Positions 23,994-33,655 of a stretch of DNA of 41,974 bases are shown here, piece by piece. This DNA is from CAZUCD01 sp964618855 (GTDB taxonomy: Bacteria; Sumerlaeota; Sumerlaeia; SLMS01; JANRJK01), in contig CAZUCD010000011.1 in the NCBI GenBank assembly GCA_964618855.1, positions 1 through 41,974 on the forward strand, written 5' to 3'. Position 1 is the stretch's first letter, and each line of letters starts with the position of its first letter. The notes beneath the pieces were generated by a model that saw nothing but the letters and a program-made list of their open reading frames with translations, did not search any database and was not told the DNA's origin. The translations under genes were made by a program, and so were the position numbers.

Positions 23994-25547
23994 TCAGCTC
24001 CCCGGCGAAATCGAGCGCGCTGGCTCGCGCTCGTACAGGTCGAACACCATCTCGTACCGCTCGCGCGCGGCGTAGTCGTCCATCTCCCAGTCGGCGAGCG
24101 CGAAGCGGCCCTCGCGCGCCAGGAGGAAGTTCGCGCGCGCAAACTCGTCGTACCTCAGGCGCGGACCGCGCGACACGTCATCGATCCAGAGCACTGCGAG
24201 CATCAGCCACGCGGCGGCTAGCCACGTCCACGGCGCGAGCGGCTCCGAACCCCGCGCTCCGAGGACCTCCGCGAGGCCGCACGCGGCGAGGATTCCACCC
24301 GCAACGTTCAGCATGGCGCGATCCTCCCCGAACGGCGTGAACAGCACGCCGTGCGCGACAAGCACCGCCACCGAGGCGGCGCCCACCATGTCCAGCCGCC
24401 TTCGCCACAGCAGCGCCAGGACCCCAGTCCATCCCAGCACCGCGCACGTGTCCGGCCCAAGCGTCGTCGCGCGCAGCCAGGGGGACCTTCGTCGAACGTA
24501 ATCGTACGACAGGTCGTCGGGCTCGTCCCTCGCCCCGAGAACCCACCTCAGTTCGCGCCGCAGGATGGTGGGCGCGGCCTCGAGCCACTCCCGATCCCGC
24601 ATCGCGATGGACAGCAGCCGCGGCAGGCTGCCGCGGGAGGCCTCGAGTGGTTCGAGCCGCGCGGGCACGGCGGGAAACATCACGGCACGCGGATTCCACT
24701 GCCGAGCCAAGTCCCACGCGGGAAGCCCCGCGACCGGCACCGGAGGCGCACCAACGGAAACGTTGCGCGCAACCATCCCCCCGCCACCAATCGCGAGCGG
24801 GACGAGCAGCGCCTGCACGCACGCGATGCGCGCGCGTCCCCCAGCACCCAGCAGGAGCGGCAGCGGCAGCACCGCGCCCCACCAGAACACGGGCCGGAGC
24901 CATGCCCCGCACGCGACTGCGGCGCCGAGCAGCGCCCACTCCGCGGGGTTCGCGCGCCTGTCCCGCACCCTCAGCACCGCAAACAGGACCCACGCGCAGG
25001 CGAGCGCCTCCCACGCCCACGGCCCCACGCGGATTCCCGTGACGACGAGGTTCCCGCAGGCGGCAACCAGCAGGCCGGCCAGGACGCCCGCACCCCGGCC
25101 GTGCATGCGCGACGCCGCGCACGCGGCGAGCACCGCCGTCGCCCCCCCCGCGAGGATCGTCATCACGGCGAACAGCGCCGATGTCCCCGTCAGGCGGATG
25201 GATACCGCAAGCAGGTGCACGGCACCAGCGCCGCGCGGAAGCCGGCCTTCGTTCACGCGGTCCCACCAGGTCGGCGGCGCGGCCTCCCCCATGGGCCGCG
25301 AAACGCGGAGCCCACCCCGCGCGAGTGCGAGGTCGCCACTGGCTGCGGAGGCCGCGAGCCGCATCCAGTGCGCCCCGAGCGTGCGCGGCCACTCGTGCTG
25401 GCGCGACACGGGGTGCCACTGCAGGTCATGCCACAGCCCGACGCGCGCAGCGACCGCCACTACGAACAACAGCGCGAGCACGCCGCGCCAAACGCGGTCG
25501 TCCGCGAGCGGCCACCGGCCACGCAGGGAGTCGATCAAGTTCCTCAC
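23994..25547 (-). CDS. Multi-spanning membrane protein, GT-C/PMT_2-like
   Basis: This 517-residue protein has about ten hydrophobic segments, the first being VLALLFVVAVAARVGLW after an arginine-rich N-terminus, and a charged C-terminal tail (LREGRFALADWEMDDYAARE-like). Between the first helices there is a long extracytoplasmic loop (QHEWPRTLGAHWMRL...), as in dolichyl-phosphate-mannose mannosyltransferase-like proteins. The acidic GT-C motif is not clear, so the assignment is by overall layout. Its ATG 25547 overlaps the addA stop (ATGA), which couples it to the recombination genes. This is an odd neighbour for addAB and may only reflect operon fusion. Confidence 0.8.
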   Translation of the reverse strand: MRNLIDSLRGRWPLADDRVWRGVLALLFVVAVAARVGLWHDLQWHPVSRQHEWPRTLGAHWMRLAASAASGDLALARGGLRVSRPMGEAAPPTWWDRVNEGRLPRGAGAVHLLAVSIRLTGTSALFAVMTILAGGATAVLAACAASRMHGRGAGVLAGLLVAACGNLVVTGIRVGPWAWEALACAWVLFAVLRVRDRRANPAEWALLGAAVACGAWLRPVFWWGAVLPLPLLLGAGGRARIACVQALLVPLAIGGGGMVARNVSVGAPPVPVAGLPAWDLARQWNPRAVMFPAVPARLEPLEASRGSLPRLLSIAMRDREWLEAAPTILRRELRWVLGARDEPDDLSYDYVRRRSPWLRATTLGPDTCAVLGWTGVLALLWRRRLDMVGAASVAVLVAHGVLFTPFGEDRAMLNVAGGILAACGLAEVLGARGSEPLAPWTWLAAAWLMLAVLWIDDVSRGPRLRYDEFARANFLLAREGRFALADWEMDDYAARERYEMVFDLYEREPARSISPGS

Positions 25548-28500
25548 TGCGGCTCCCGGAATGGACGGGCTTCGGCGGATTCGGGGACAATGGCCACGGG
25601 CCGCATCAGACGCGCAAGCTCCTCCTCGGCGAGACCCCTCGGTGCGACCTCAACAACGCGGCCCCCCCTCAGGAACACGAGGTGCGCCCCCGCCACGCGC
25701 TCCCCGAGGACGCGCTCCAGCGCAGCCCGGTACAGGATGAGCTGCGGCGCGTAGGCGCGCGTGAGTTCATGCACGCGCGAGCCCCCGGCACCGCAGGCGT
25801 CCGTCTTGAAGTCCAACAGCACGATGCCCCCGTCCGGCATGCGGAAGTAGAGGTCGATCACGCCCTGCAGGATCACCGGTCCCTCCGACGCAATGGTTCC
25901 CCCGCGCAGCAGGTCCTCCGGCCGCACCCCGACCGTGAACGGAACCTCCCGGCGCGCCGTCGCCCCCTGTGCAAGCAGATCGGCGCCGACGCCGCCGCCG
26001 AGGAACCCCGCAATCTCCCCGAGGAGCACGCGGGGCGCATCCGAGGGCGGGAGCGCACCGCTGGACACAAGGCGCGCCGCCTCATCCGAGAGCGACCTGC
26101 CGCGCGCAATGTCCTCGAACGAGCAGAGGGCGAGGAACCGATGGGTCGCGTTGCCGATGGCGGCTGCGGTGGGCCGCGCGGCGTCCTCCTCCGCACGCCA
26201 CCGAAACGGCGCCGCCGGCTCCGCCCCCTCTCCCCTCCGATGCCACTCATCGCGCGGATCATGCGCGCGCTTCACCTCGGACACCGAGAGCTTCGCTCGC
26301 ACGGCGGGAGCCGCCGCGACCCGCATGGAGCGCACATTGGCCGCGGCGCGCCCGGCGAGTGCGGCCACTCCGGCGTCATCCTCCACGGCGGCGGGCGGCG
26401 CGGCCACGGCGTCCGCCTCAGCCACCTGCGACGCTCCGAACAGGGAGACCGCGAAGCCGCCGTCGGTCGCGCGGATGGGGAGGGAACCACCCGCGACCTC
26501 CTCCCCAAACCGGCGCACGGCGTGCATCAGCATCCAATCTAGCATGCACTGCGCGCGCTCGCGGTCGGGGTCCGCCAGGACCTCCGCCGCGAGCTCGACG
26601 ACCCCGTCCCCGGCCCACGTGGCGAACTTCCGCCGCGACGTCCCGAACGCCAGAACCCGTTCCCGCGCCCGCGTCAGCGCGACGTACAGCAGGCGAAGCT
26701 CCTCCCCGAGCATCGCGCGCCGCCGCACGCGCTTCATTTCGTCCAGCAGCGGATCGAACATGTCATCTCCCGCGTCGAGCCCGGCGATCGCGGCTCCGCG
26801 CGCGCGGTCCAGCAGGACCTGGGCGCGCAGGTCGCCCTCGTTGAACTTGGTTCCCAGCAGCGGCAGGACGACGATGGGAAACTCGCAGCCCTTGGACTGG
26901 TGCATCGTCAGGATGCGCACCGCCTCGGAGCCTGCGGGCACCTCGCTGACGGTCTGCCCGGTCGCGGCGGAGTCCTCGACAAATCGGAGGAACGCCGCGA
27001 GGCCGTGCCTTGCGAAGCCGTCGAACTCGCGCGCCACGTCGTGGAATGCCGCGAGGTGGCGCAGGCGCCGGTCCCCGGCTGGGCGGACTGCGGCGCGCGC
27101 CTCGAGGTGCAGCTCATCGTAGAGCATCGCGAGGAACTCGGCGAGCGGCATGCGCATCGAGTCCGACTGCCACCGTCGCAGCCGTGCAGCGAACGCGCCG
27201 AATCCGGCGTCCTGCTCAAGCCTTGCAATGTAGGAATCCGCCGGCGCGCGCGAGAGGGCGAGAAGCGCGGCCGCATCCAGGTTGCCGGCGGGGCCGCGCA
27301 GCGCGCCCAGCAGCGCGATCTCGTCGTGGGGGTTGTGAATCGCGCGCAGGAGCGCGAGCACCTCGTGGATCTCCGGGGAGTCGAAGAGTCCGGACACGCC
27401 GTCGGCAACCCACGGAATGCCCGCGTCGTCGAGCGCCGCGCCGATCCGCGCGAGGGACGCCCCGCGCCGGCGCAACAGCACCACGATGTCCCCCCACGGC
27501 CGCCCGAGCGCCGCGATCTCCCGGGTCACGAGCGTGCATTCGTCCGCTGCGTCCGCGCTGTCCGCGTCGCCCTCGTCCTCCGCCTCCACGTCGGGAAACA
27601 GCACGGCCAGCGAGAGTGGCGCGGCGTGGTCGCGAGGGGATTCCGCGACACCGGGGACGAAGGCGTGCATGTCCCCGTAGTCCACCCCGCCAATGCCGCG
27701 CGAGAAGAGGTCCGAAAAGACGGCGTTGAACTCGGCGATCAGGCGCGGGGCCGAACGGAAGTTCTCCAGGAGCGCGATCCGCCCCGGCCTCCCCTCCCCG
27801 AGTGCCGGGTCGGCAGAATCCAGAAGGGCGCCAAAGAGCTCGGGCGCGGCCTCCCGGAATCCGTAGATGCTCTGCTTGGCGTCGCCCACGCAGAACCTCG
27901 ACGGCGGCGGCGCCATGCGGCCGCCGATGGCGGAGAACAGCGCCGCCTGCAGCGGGTTGACGTCCTGGAACTCGTCCACGAGCACCTCCGCGGCCCGGCC
28001 GGGGGGGGCATCACTTTCCGGGGACAGGAGGTCGAGGGCGAAGCGCTCCAGGTGCGCGTACGCTAGGCGCCGCGCGCGGATCGCCTCGTTCCTGTGGTCC
28101 TGCATCACGGCGAGCGCCATGTCTCGGAGGAGGAACACGCCCGTCTCGGCGCGCGGGGCGAAGTAGGACTCCGCCGTCAAGCCGTCGATCGCGCCCATGG
28201 CGTCGATTGCGGCGAAGAAGTCGTCGCGCACCTCCTTCCACGCGTCCCGAAGGGCGTCTTCCGCATTGCGCGCCGCGGTGAAGCGCAGTTCCTCCCGCGC
28301 GATGGATGGAGCGGATGCGTCGGGAGCGCGCAGCGACGCGGCAACCTCCCGCACCGTCGCGACAAACCTGGACCGGGAGGGCGTGTCCGGCCCGCCCTGG
28401 GCAAGCGCGAGTAGCTCCGCGGCCACGTCGCGCGCGAACGCGGCGTGTCCACGTCGGATTTCCATGATGCGCGCGCCGAGCGCGGTGTCGCGCCAGCCGG

Positions 28501-29137
28501 CCCCGGCCCGCGCAGCCTCCTCCCAGGTGGAGCACGCCGAGGCCACAAACTCCTCCGGATTCGGGAGCGCCTCCAGGAATCCGAGCAACCTGAGCACGAG
28601 CACGGCCAGCCCGCGCGCATCGCCGAGCGTGTCGAGCGCATCCAGGATGCGGGCGGCGCGCGGTGCGCGGTCCGGATCGGAAAGGGCCGCCTCCACGCGC
28701 GCAACAACCAGGTCGTGGCGCAGCATCGCGTCCTCGGCCTCGTCGGCGATCTCGAACGCGGGTGGAAGTCCGAGCCGCACGGCGTTCGCGGTAACGATGT
28801 CCAGGCACCACGAGTGGATGGTGGAGATGCGGGCGCGCTGGACGAGGTGGCGCTCTCGGTCCAGGCGCGCGCGCTCGGCATCGGGCCGCGTTTGGTCCGC
28901 GGCAAGCTCCTCGAGGCGGGCCGCGATGCGCCCGCGCATCTCCTCCGAGGCCGCCCGGGTGAACGTCACGACGATGAAGTCCTCGATCGAGGCGGGCTGG
29001 GCTGGGTCCGCGATCCGCGATGCGATGCGCTCCACCAGCGTCGCGGTCTTGCCCGCGCCGGCCCCGGCGCTGACGAGCAGGAGCGGCCCGCGCGCCCCGA
29101 TCGCCAGGCGCTGCGACGGCGTCCAGGGGCGGCTCAT
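25544..29137 (-). CDS. addA: ATP-dependent helicase/nuclease subunit A (AddA)
   Basis: AddA is the UvrD/Rep-type helicase and nuclease of the AddAB complex, which resects double-strand DNA ends to start RecA-dependent repair and degrades foreign linear DNA. The 1,197-residue protein starts at ATG 29137 (MSRPWTPSQRLAIGA) with GGAGGAGG just upstream. It shows GAGAGKT (25-31, Walker A), TFTRAASEEMRGRI, ISTIHSWCLDI, VDEFQDVNPLQ (Walker B), GDAKQSIYGFR and LTMHQSKGCEFPIV. The C-terminal RecB-family nuclease domain has GVIDLYF, DFKTD (1109-1113) and APQLILY. All key residues look intact. Both ends overlap their neighbours by four bases (ATGA), placing it in one coupled unit after addB. Confidence 0.96.
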   Translation of the reverse strand: MSRPWTPSQRLAIGARGPLLLVSAGAGAGKTATLVERIASRIADPAQPASIEDFIVVTFTRAASEEMRGRIAARLEELAADQTRPDAERARLDRERHLVQRARISTIHSWCLDIVTANAVRLGLPPAFEIADEAEDAMLRHDLVVARVEAALSDPDRAPRAARILDALDTLGDARGLAVLVLRLLGFLEALPNPEEFVASACSTWEEAARAGAGWRDTALGARIMEIRRGHAAFARDVAAELLALAQGGPDTPSRSRFVATVREVAASLRAPDASAPSIAREELRFTAARNAEDALRDAWKEVRDDFFAAIDAMGAIDGLTAESYFAPRAETGVFLLRDMALAVMQDHRNEAIRARRLAYAHLERFALDLLSPESDAPPGRAAEVLVDEFQDVNPLQAALFSAIGGRMAPPPSRFCVGDAKQSIYGFREAAPELFGALLDSADPALGEGRPGRIALLENFRSAPRLIAEFNAVFSDLFSRGIGGVDYGDMHAFVPGVAESPRDHAAPLSLAVLFPDVEAEDEGDADSADAADECTLVTREIAALGRPWGDIVVLLRRRGASLARIGAALDDAGIPWVADGVSGLFDSPEIHEVLALLRAIHNPHDEIALLGALRGPAGNLDAAALLALSRAPADSYIARLEQDAGFGAFAARLRRWQSDSMRMPLAEFLAMLYDELHLEARAAVRPAGDRRLRHLAAFHDVAREFDGFARHGLAAFLRFVEDSAATGQTVSEVPAGSEAVRILTMHQSKGCEFPIVVLPLLGTKFNEGDLRAQVLLDRARGAAIAGLDAGDDMFDPLLDEMKRVRRRAMLGEELRLLYVALTRARERVLAFGTSRRKFATWAGDGVVELAAEVLADPDRERAQCMLDWMLMHAVRRFGEEVAGGSLPIRATDGGFAVSLFGASQVAEADAVAAPPAAVEDDAGVAALAGRAAANVRSMRVAAAPAVRAKLSVSEVKRAHDPRDEWHRRGEGAEPAAPFRWRAEEDAARPTAAAIGNATHRFLALCSFEDIARGRSLSDEAARLVSSGALPPSDAPRVLLGEIAGFLGGGVGADLLAQGATARREVPFTVGVRPEDLLRGGTIASEGPVILQGVIDLYFRMPDGGIVLLDFKTDACGAGGSRVHELTRAYAPQLILYRAALERVLGERVAGAHLVFLRGGRVVEVAPRGLAEEELARLMRPVAIVPESAEARPFREPQ

Positions 29138-32100
29138 GGTTCCTCCTCCCCGCCGCGCAGCCGCGCCAGGTGTGCGGCGCGCGAATCCCCGTTCCCCGTG
29201 CGGACCCCGTGGACAATCGGATCGAACCGGCACATCGGGCGGAAGTCGCACTGTTCGCACGCGAGTCTTCCATCGCGCTCCAGCGGGGCCGGCGTCGCAT
29301 CCCCCCCGAGGATGCCCGACAACGCATCCTCGACCATCCCGCGCGTGGCATCGAGGAGCGCCTCGAAGTCCTCGTCCGTAAGCGCGGTCCCCCACGACGG
29401 AGTCCCCCCGGGGTCACCCTGGGCGCCCTCAAGGAATTCAGTTCGCCCCCACTTCACGTCGTCGCCGAGCGCATCGGCGTAGAGGCTTTCCCGAGCGATA
29501 CCCCGCATGCGGACGCGCCCCGGCTCCCCCTGGCGGATGGCGTCGCGGTCCTTCGCGCCGGGCACGACGACCTGGTAGAGCCCCGCCGACGCCGTGGCGT
29601 CAGGGTGTGCCTCCGCCACGGCGAGCAGGTACACCGGAAGTTGGAGCGCGACCCCGTCGGCCCATTCGTCGAACCGGAACCGTCGATCCCCCCGGAGCTT
29701 GTAGTCCACGACGAGCAGGTGGCGGGCCCCCGCGGCCATGCACTCATCAATGCGGTCGATCTGCCCGCGAACCGAGGCCTCCCACGCGCCCCCTGCGGTC
29801 TGGACGCGCACGCGAAGAGGGGGCATGGCGGCGTCGCGCGTGCCAAAGCTCGCCTCGGCGGCGATCGGCCGCATCGGCAGCGTGCCCTGCATGGACGCCA
29901 TCCACTGCGCATGCGCGCGGGTCGCCCCCACGATCGAATCGAGGAAGTGCCGCCCCGTGGCGGTACGGAAGATGCCGAGCGCCTCCGCGCGCGCGACGGG
30001 ACCGCGCGCGGCCTCCGCGAATGCCGCGTCGAAGCGCGCCCCCAGCGAGGCGAACGACTCCCCGCGGGAAGCCAGGGACCCCGCCATGGCGCGCAGGATG
30101 GCATGCGCGATCATCCCCGCATCGCGCGCGTCGGGCTCCGGCGGCAGGATCACGCCGGGACGGAGCACCGACTGGGCAAAGTGCTTGAAGGGGCACCGCG
30201 ACCACGTTTCCAGCGCGGAGATGCTCGTGGACCACTTTCCGCCGAACGCCGCGTGCAGGTCGTCCGGGGGCAGGGTTGCCAGGTCACGGCCGGTTGCGGC
30301 GGCCGCCACCGTGGCGACCTCCGGCGCGCGGGGCAGTGGTGCCAGCGCACGCTCCACGCGGGCCGCATCGAGCGGTTCCCCCCCTTCGTGCGCGGCAAGG
30401 GCCTCCCGCAGGACTGCCGCCGCGGCCTCGCGAGGCCGGGCGGCGCGCTCGACGCCGAACATCGGCGGCGCGACCCCGCATTCCGCCCGCGGCAGCAGCC
30501 GCCGCACCTCCTCCCAGAACGGAGACGGCGGCAGGGGTTCGCGACCGAATCCCCGCGCCCGCACCAGAAGGACCGGCCCCGTCGTGCGAGTCAGTACGTG
30601 CCACGCGAGGAACGACTCGCGCAGGAAGTCCTCGCGCGAGGGGGGCGAGACCTCCACGCTTCCCTTCAGCAATTCCGCGCGTTCGTCGTCGTTGAGGATC
30701 GTGCGGTTGCGCGTGCGCGCGGGGAACTCGCCCGCGTTCCATCCGACCAGAACGACGGCATCGAGGGGCGGGAACCGGCTCCGGTCGGCCTGTGCCACGA
30801 TCACCTGTCCCAGCGTGGGCGGTATGCGTGGGAGCGCGAGCATGGAGAGGATGCGGTGCACGTGCTCGGCCGCGAGGTCCGGCGGCATGGCGTCCCCGCC
30901 GAGTGCCTGGGCGGCCTCCGCCATGAGCTCCCCCAGCCTGCGAAGGATGGCCGCCTCGTCCCCCTCCGGCGGGGCGCCGAGCGACGCGAGGTGGAGGTCC
31001 ACGAGGGCGGCCACGGCGTCGAGCACCACGGTGAAGGAGACCTCGCCATCCGGCGCCACGGCGCGGGCAAATGGGCCCAGCCTCGCGGCGATGGCGCGAC
31101 GGGTGGCATCCACGGCAGGCGCCGCGGGGGCCCCCGCCGATGCGTGCGGATCGTCCTCGTCGAAGGACCGCTCCGGTGGCTGCGACCATGCCTCGTCCGC
31201 GCGCCAGTCCCCCGCGGATGGGGGGCTGGCGCTGCACCATGCGGCGAGGCGGTCCACGTCCCGACGCTCGACCCCCGCCATGCCCGAACGCGCGAACTCC
31301 AGCACGTCCTCGGCTTGCCAGCCGTGCATGGCGACCCGCATGGCGGCTGTGATCCCCTGCACCAGCGGGTGCGTCGCGAGGGGCTCGTTCCTGTCGACGA
31401 AGTGCGGGATCCCCAGTTCGCGAAGGGCCCCGGCCAGCGCCGGCGCGGACTCGCCGAGCGACCGGGCAATGATTGCGATCCGCCCCGGGTCGATGCCGTC
31501 GCGCGCGATCCAGCGAGCGCACGCCTCCGCGGCGAGACGGGCCTCGTCACGCCGCGAGTCCGTCTCCACCAACCGTATCAATGGGCATTCGCCCTCATGG
31601 GGGGCGGCGCCCCGACTCATGAAGTGCGCGGCGAGGTGCGCGTGCGCCGGCGCATCCGCGAACCGGTGCGCGTTGCGCGCCTGCGGCAGCTCCAGCACAT
31701 CGGGCAGGCCGATTCCCGCGCGCTCCATCAGGCGGACCAGCCGCCTCGCCGTGTCGTCGATCGGATGGAGCACGGGATGCGGCGCGGGTTCCACGCCGGA
31801 GAGGTGCGCGCGCAGCCTCGCCGCCGGCATCGGCAGCGTCACCGTGCACGCCCGGCACCGCTTCATCAGCGCGCCGAGCACCCCCTCCTCGGAGGCCGTG
31901 AAACCGAAGAAACCGTCGATCCACACCTCCGCGCCCATGAGGGCATCGGACCGCGAGACCAGATCCGCCATGCGCCGGAGCGACTCCTGCGGGTCCTCGA
32001 AGCGCTCGCGGATGGCGGCCCGGTAGTCCTCCAGGAACTCAGCGAGCGCGGCGCACTTTCCGCCCAGGCCCGGGACGCGCGAGTCCGCCGCGCCCCTGCG

Positions 32101-32511
32101 AAGCACGTCGGGATCGAGGAGGTTGCGGTGCGCCTCGGAGAGGAACGCCAGCAGCGCGTCCTCGATGCCGCGAACGCGGAAGATGGGATCGGCGCCCGGG
32201 AGCAACCTGCGGCGCTGCACGATGCGGGCGACGAGCAGGGCGCGCTGGCCCGGCCCGAGACGCGGCGTTTCCGGCGGGGGAAACTCCGCGGCGATGATCT
32301 CGCCCAGCCGCGTGAAGCTGAGCACGCGCGCGCGCACGTACCCCCCCGTGCGTTCCACCAGGGCGCGCTCGGCCTCGTAGGTCGCCTGCTCCGGGACGAT
32401 CAGCAGGAGCGGGTGCCCCTCGGGCTCGCGGCGGCAGGCGCGGGCGATCTCGCCCGTGCACAGCGCGGTCCTCCCCGCGCCCGCCCCCCCCGCGGCCAGA
32501 CGGACCGTCAT
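29134..32511 (-). CDS. addB: ATP-dependent nuclease subunit B (AddB)
   Basis: AddB forms the second nuclease and the Chi-recognition scaffold of AddAB. The 1,125-residue protein starts at ATG 32511, overlapping the previous stop. Near its end it has the RecB-family nuclease motif VVDYKLRGD with QLPVYLL. It also has four cysteines expected to bind a 4Fe-4S cluster: Cys773 in CPFKHFAQ, and Cys1085, Cys1088 and Cys1094 in LACEQCDFRPMC. VPEQATYEAE, LSFTRLGEII and ISALETWSRCPF also fit the family. Odd point: its P-loop reads GGAGAGRT (8-15), with Arg where Lys is standard, so ATP binding by AddB may be lost or altered. In B. subtilis the AddB P-loop contributes little to movement. Confidence 0.94.
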   Translation of the reverse strand: MTVRLAAGGAGAGRTALCTGEIARACRREPEGHPLLLIVPEQATYEAERALVERTGGYVRARVLSFTRLGEIIAAEFPPPETPRLGPGQRALLVARIVQRRRLLPGADPIFRVRGIEDALLAFLSEAHRNLLDPDVLRRGAADSRVPGLGGKCAALAEFLEDYRAAIRERFEDPQESLRRMADLVSRSDALMGAEVWIDGFFGFTASEEGVLGALMKRCRACTVTLPMPAARLRAHLSGVEPAPHPVLHPIDDTARRLVRLMERAGIGLPDVLELPQARNAHRFADAPAHAHLAAHFMSRGAAPHEGECPLIRLVETDSRRDEARLAAEACARWIARDGIDPGRIAIIARSLGESAPALAGALRELGIPHFVDRNEPLATHPLVQGITAAMRVAMHGWQAEDVLEFARSGMAGVERRDVDRLAAWCSASPPSAGDWRADEAWSQPPERSFDEDDPHASAGAPAAPAVDATRRAIAARLGPFARAVAPDGEVSFTVVLDAVAALVDLHLASLGAPPEGDEAAILRRLGELMAEAAQALGGDAMPPDLAAEHVHRILSMLALPRIPPTLGQVIVAQADRSRFPPLDAVVLVGWNAGEFPARTRNRTILNDDERAELLKGSVEVSPPSREDFLRESFLAWHVLTRTTGPVLLVRARGFGREPLPPSPFWEEVRRLLPRAECGVAPPMFGVERAARPREAAAAVLREALAAHEGGEPLDAARVERALAPLPRAPEVATVAAAATGRDLATLPPDDLHAAFGGKWSTSISALETWSRCPFKHFAQSVLRPGVILPPEPDARDAGMIAHAILRAMAGSLASRGESFASLGARFDAAFAEAARGPVARAEALGIFRTATGRHFLDSIVGATRAHAQWMASMQGTLPMRPIAAEASFGTRDAAMPPLRVRVQTAGGAWEASVRGQIDRIDECMAAGARHLLVVDYKLRGDRRFRFDEWADGVALQLPVYLLAVAEAHPDATASAGLYQVVVPGAKDRDAIRQGEPGRVRMRGIARESLYADALGDDVKWGRTEFLEGAQGDPGGTPSWGTALTDEDFEALLDATRGMVEDALSGILGGDATPAPLERDGRLACEQCDFRPMCRFDPIVHGVRTGNGDSRAAHLARLRGGEEEP

Positions 32512-33569
32512 GGCCCCGCCGGGGGAGGGGCCTCGTTCAGTTGTCCCTTGCCGCGCTTCGCCATCTCCTCGCGCATGCGGTCGTTCTCCGCCACCAGCCG
32601 CTCCACCAGCACATTGCCGGCGATGCCCGCCGCGTCGATGCGGCGCCCAAGGAGTTCGAGCTCCCCCTTCTCCAGCAGTTCGACGCAGGCGCGGTGCTGC
32701 GCGAGCAGCGGCTTCATGTCGGCCGGCGCCTTGCTCAGCCCGCCGACGGCGACGAGGCCGGCGAGCATCGACTCGAAGCACACCATCTTGGTTTCGGCCC
32801 CGTCCGCTGGATTCCACCTGGGGCGCGGACGCGACTTGGTGCGCGCGAACCAATCCTCCAGTCCCCGGAACGCGAGTCCCTCGTGCCCCGCGGCGATGTC
32901 GCGCTCCGCCGCAAGGAGCTGCTGGCTCCAATTCTCCGACCCGCCCAGCCTCCCGTTCGCCGCGAGGGCGCGCACAAGCTCCGCGCGCCGCCGGAAGAGC
33001 AGCTTCGTGTCGAGCGGATCCCCCGTCCCCGGCACCGCAGCCGTCGAGTCGATCCTGCGCAGGCCCGCCGCCAGGTGTTCACGCACGCGGTCCCCACCCC
33101 GCAGCCTAAGGCTCAGCTTGTCGAGTCGCTTCGAGAACGAGGTCTCCTCGTCCTGCGAGACCAGTCCCCCCGAGCCGATCTCCAGCCCCTCGGCACGCAG
33201 GTTGAACACGCGGAGCACGGCGAGGTCGTTGCGGTCGTCCCCGGGATTGTCCCTCAGCACGAGGTATCCCCATCCCGTCGCCCCGCGGGTTATCGTGTCG
33301 TTCAGCGCGCGCCCGAACTGCTTCTCCGGATCGACCTTGGGGTCGGGTGGGGCGACCACGATGACCCCCGCGCGCGAGAGCTCCTCCCGCGCGAGGATGG
33401 GGAGCACGCGCAGCTCACCCTCCCCGACCCCGGAGGACTGGGGAGGAAACATGACGAGCGACGGCGCCCTCTGGGGGGAGTCGTCCCCCGGGAGCGCAGG
33501 TGCGAGGATCAGCAGCAATGCCGCGATCAGTGCTGCCATTCGGAATGCGGAAAAGGTCAGGACCTGCAC
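32508..33569 (-). CDS. Secreted protein of unknown function, 353 residues
   Basis: The product starts (GTG 33569) with MQVLTFSAFR and a hydrophobic core MAALIAALLLILAPALPG, which looks like a signal peptide with cleavage near PALPGDD. ATG 33539 is the shorter alternative. The mature part is hydrophilic. APSLVMFPPQSSGVGEGELR and PILAREELSRAGVIVVAPPD resemble proteins that sum or compare oligomer stress components, but I do not recognise a family. A helical C-terminal half (VELLEKGELELLGRRIDAAG, NDRMREEMAKRGKG) follows. Its stop overlaps the addB start by four bases, so it leads the addB-addA coupled unit; no functional link is obvious. Confidence 0.75.
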   Translation of the reverse strand: MQVLTFSAFRMAALIAALLLILAPALPGDDSPQRAPSLVMFPPQSSGVGEGELRVLPILAREELSRAGVIVVAPPDPKVDPEKQFGRALNDTITRGATGWGYLVLRDNPGDDRNDLAVLRVFNLRAEGLEIGSGGLVSQDEETSFSKRLDKLSLRLRGGDRVREHLAAGLRRIDSTAAVPGTGDPLDTKLLFRRRAELVRALAANGRLGGSENWSQQLLAAERDIAAGHEGLAFRGLEDWFARTKSRPRPRWNPADGAETKMVCFESMLAGLVAVGGLSKAPADMKPLLAQHRACVELLEKGELELLGRRIDAAGIAGNVLVERLVAENDRMREEMAKRGKGQLNEAPPPAGP

Positions 33570-33655
33570 CGTGCGGACTCCCTCCCGGACGCCTCTGCGC
33601 CGGTCACGCGAAGTGTTTGCCGCGCTGGACGGCTCGGGGCAACGGGTCTCGGGCC

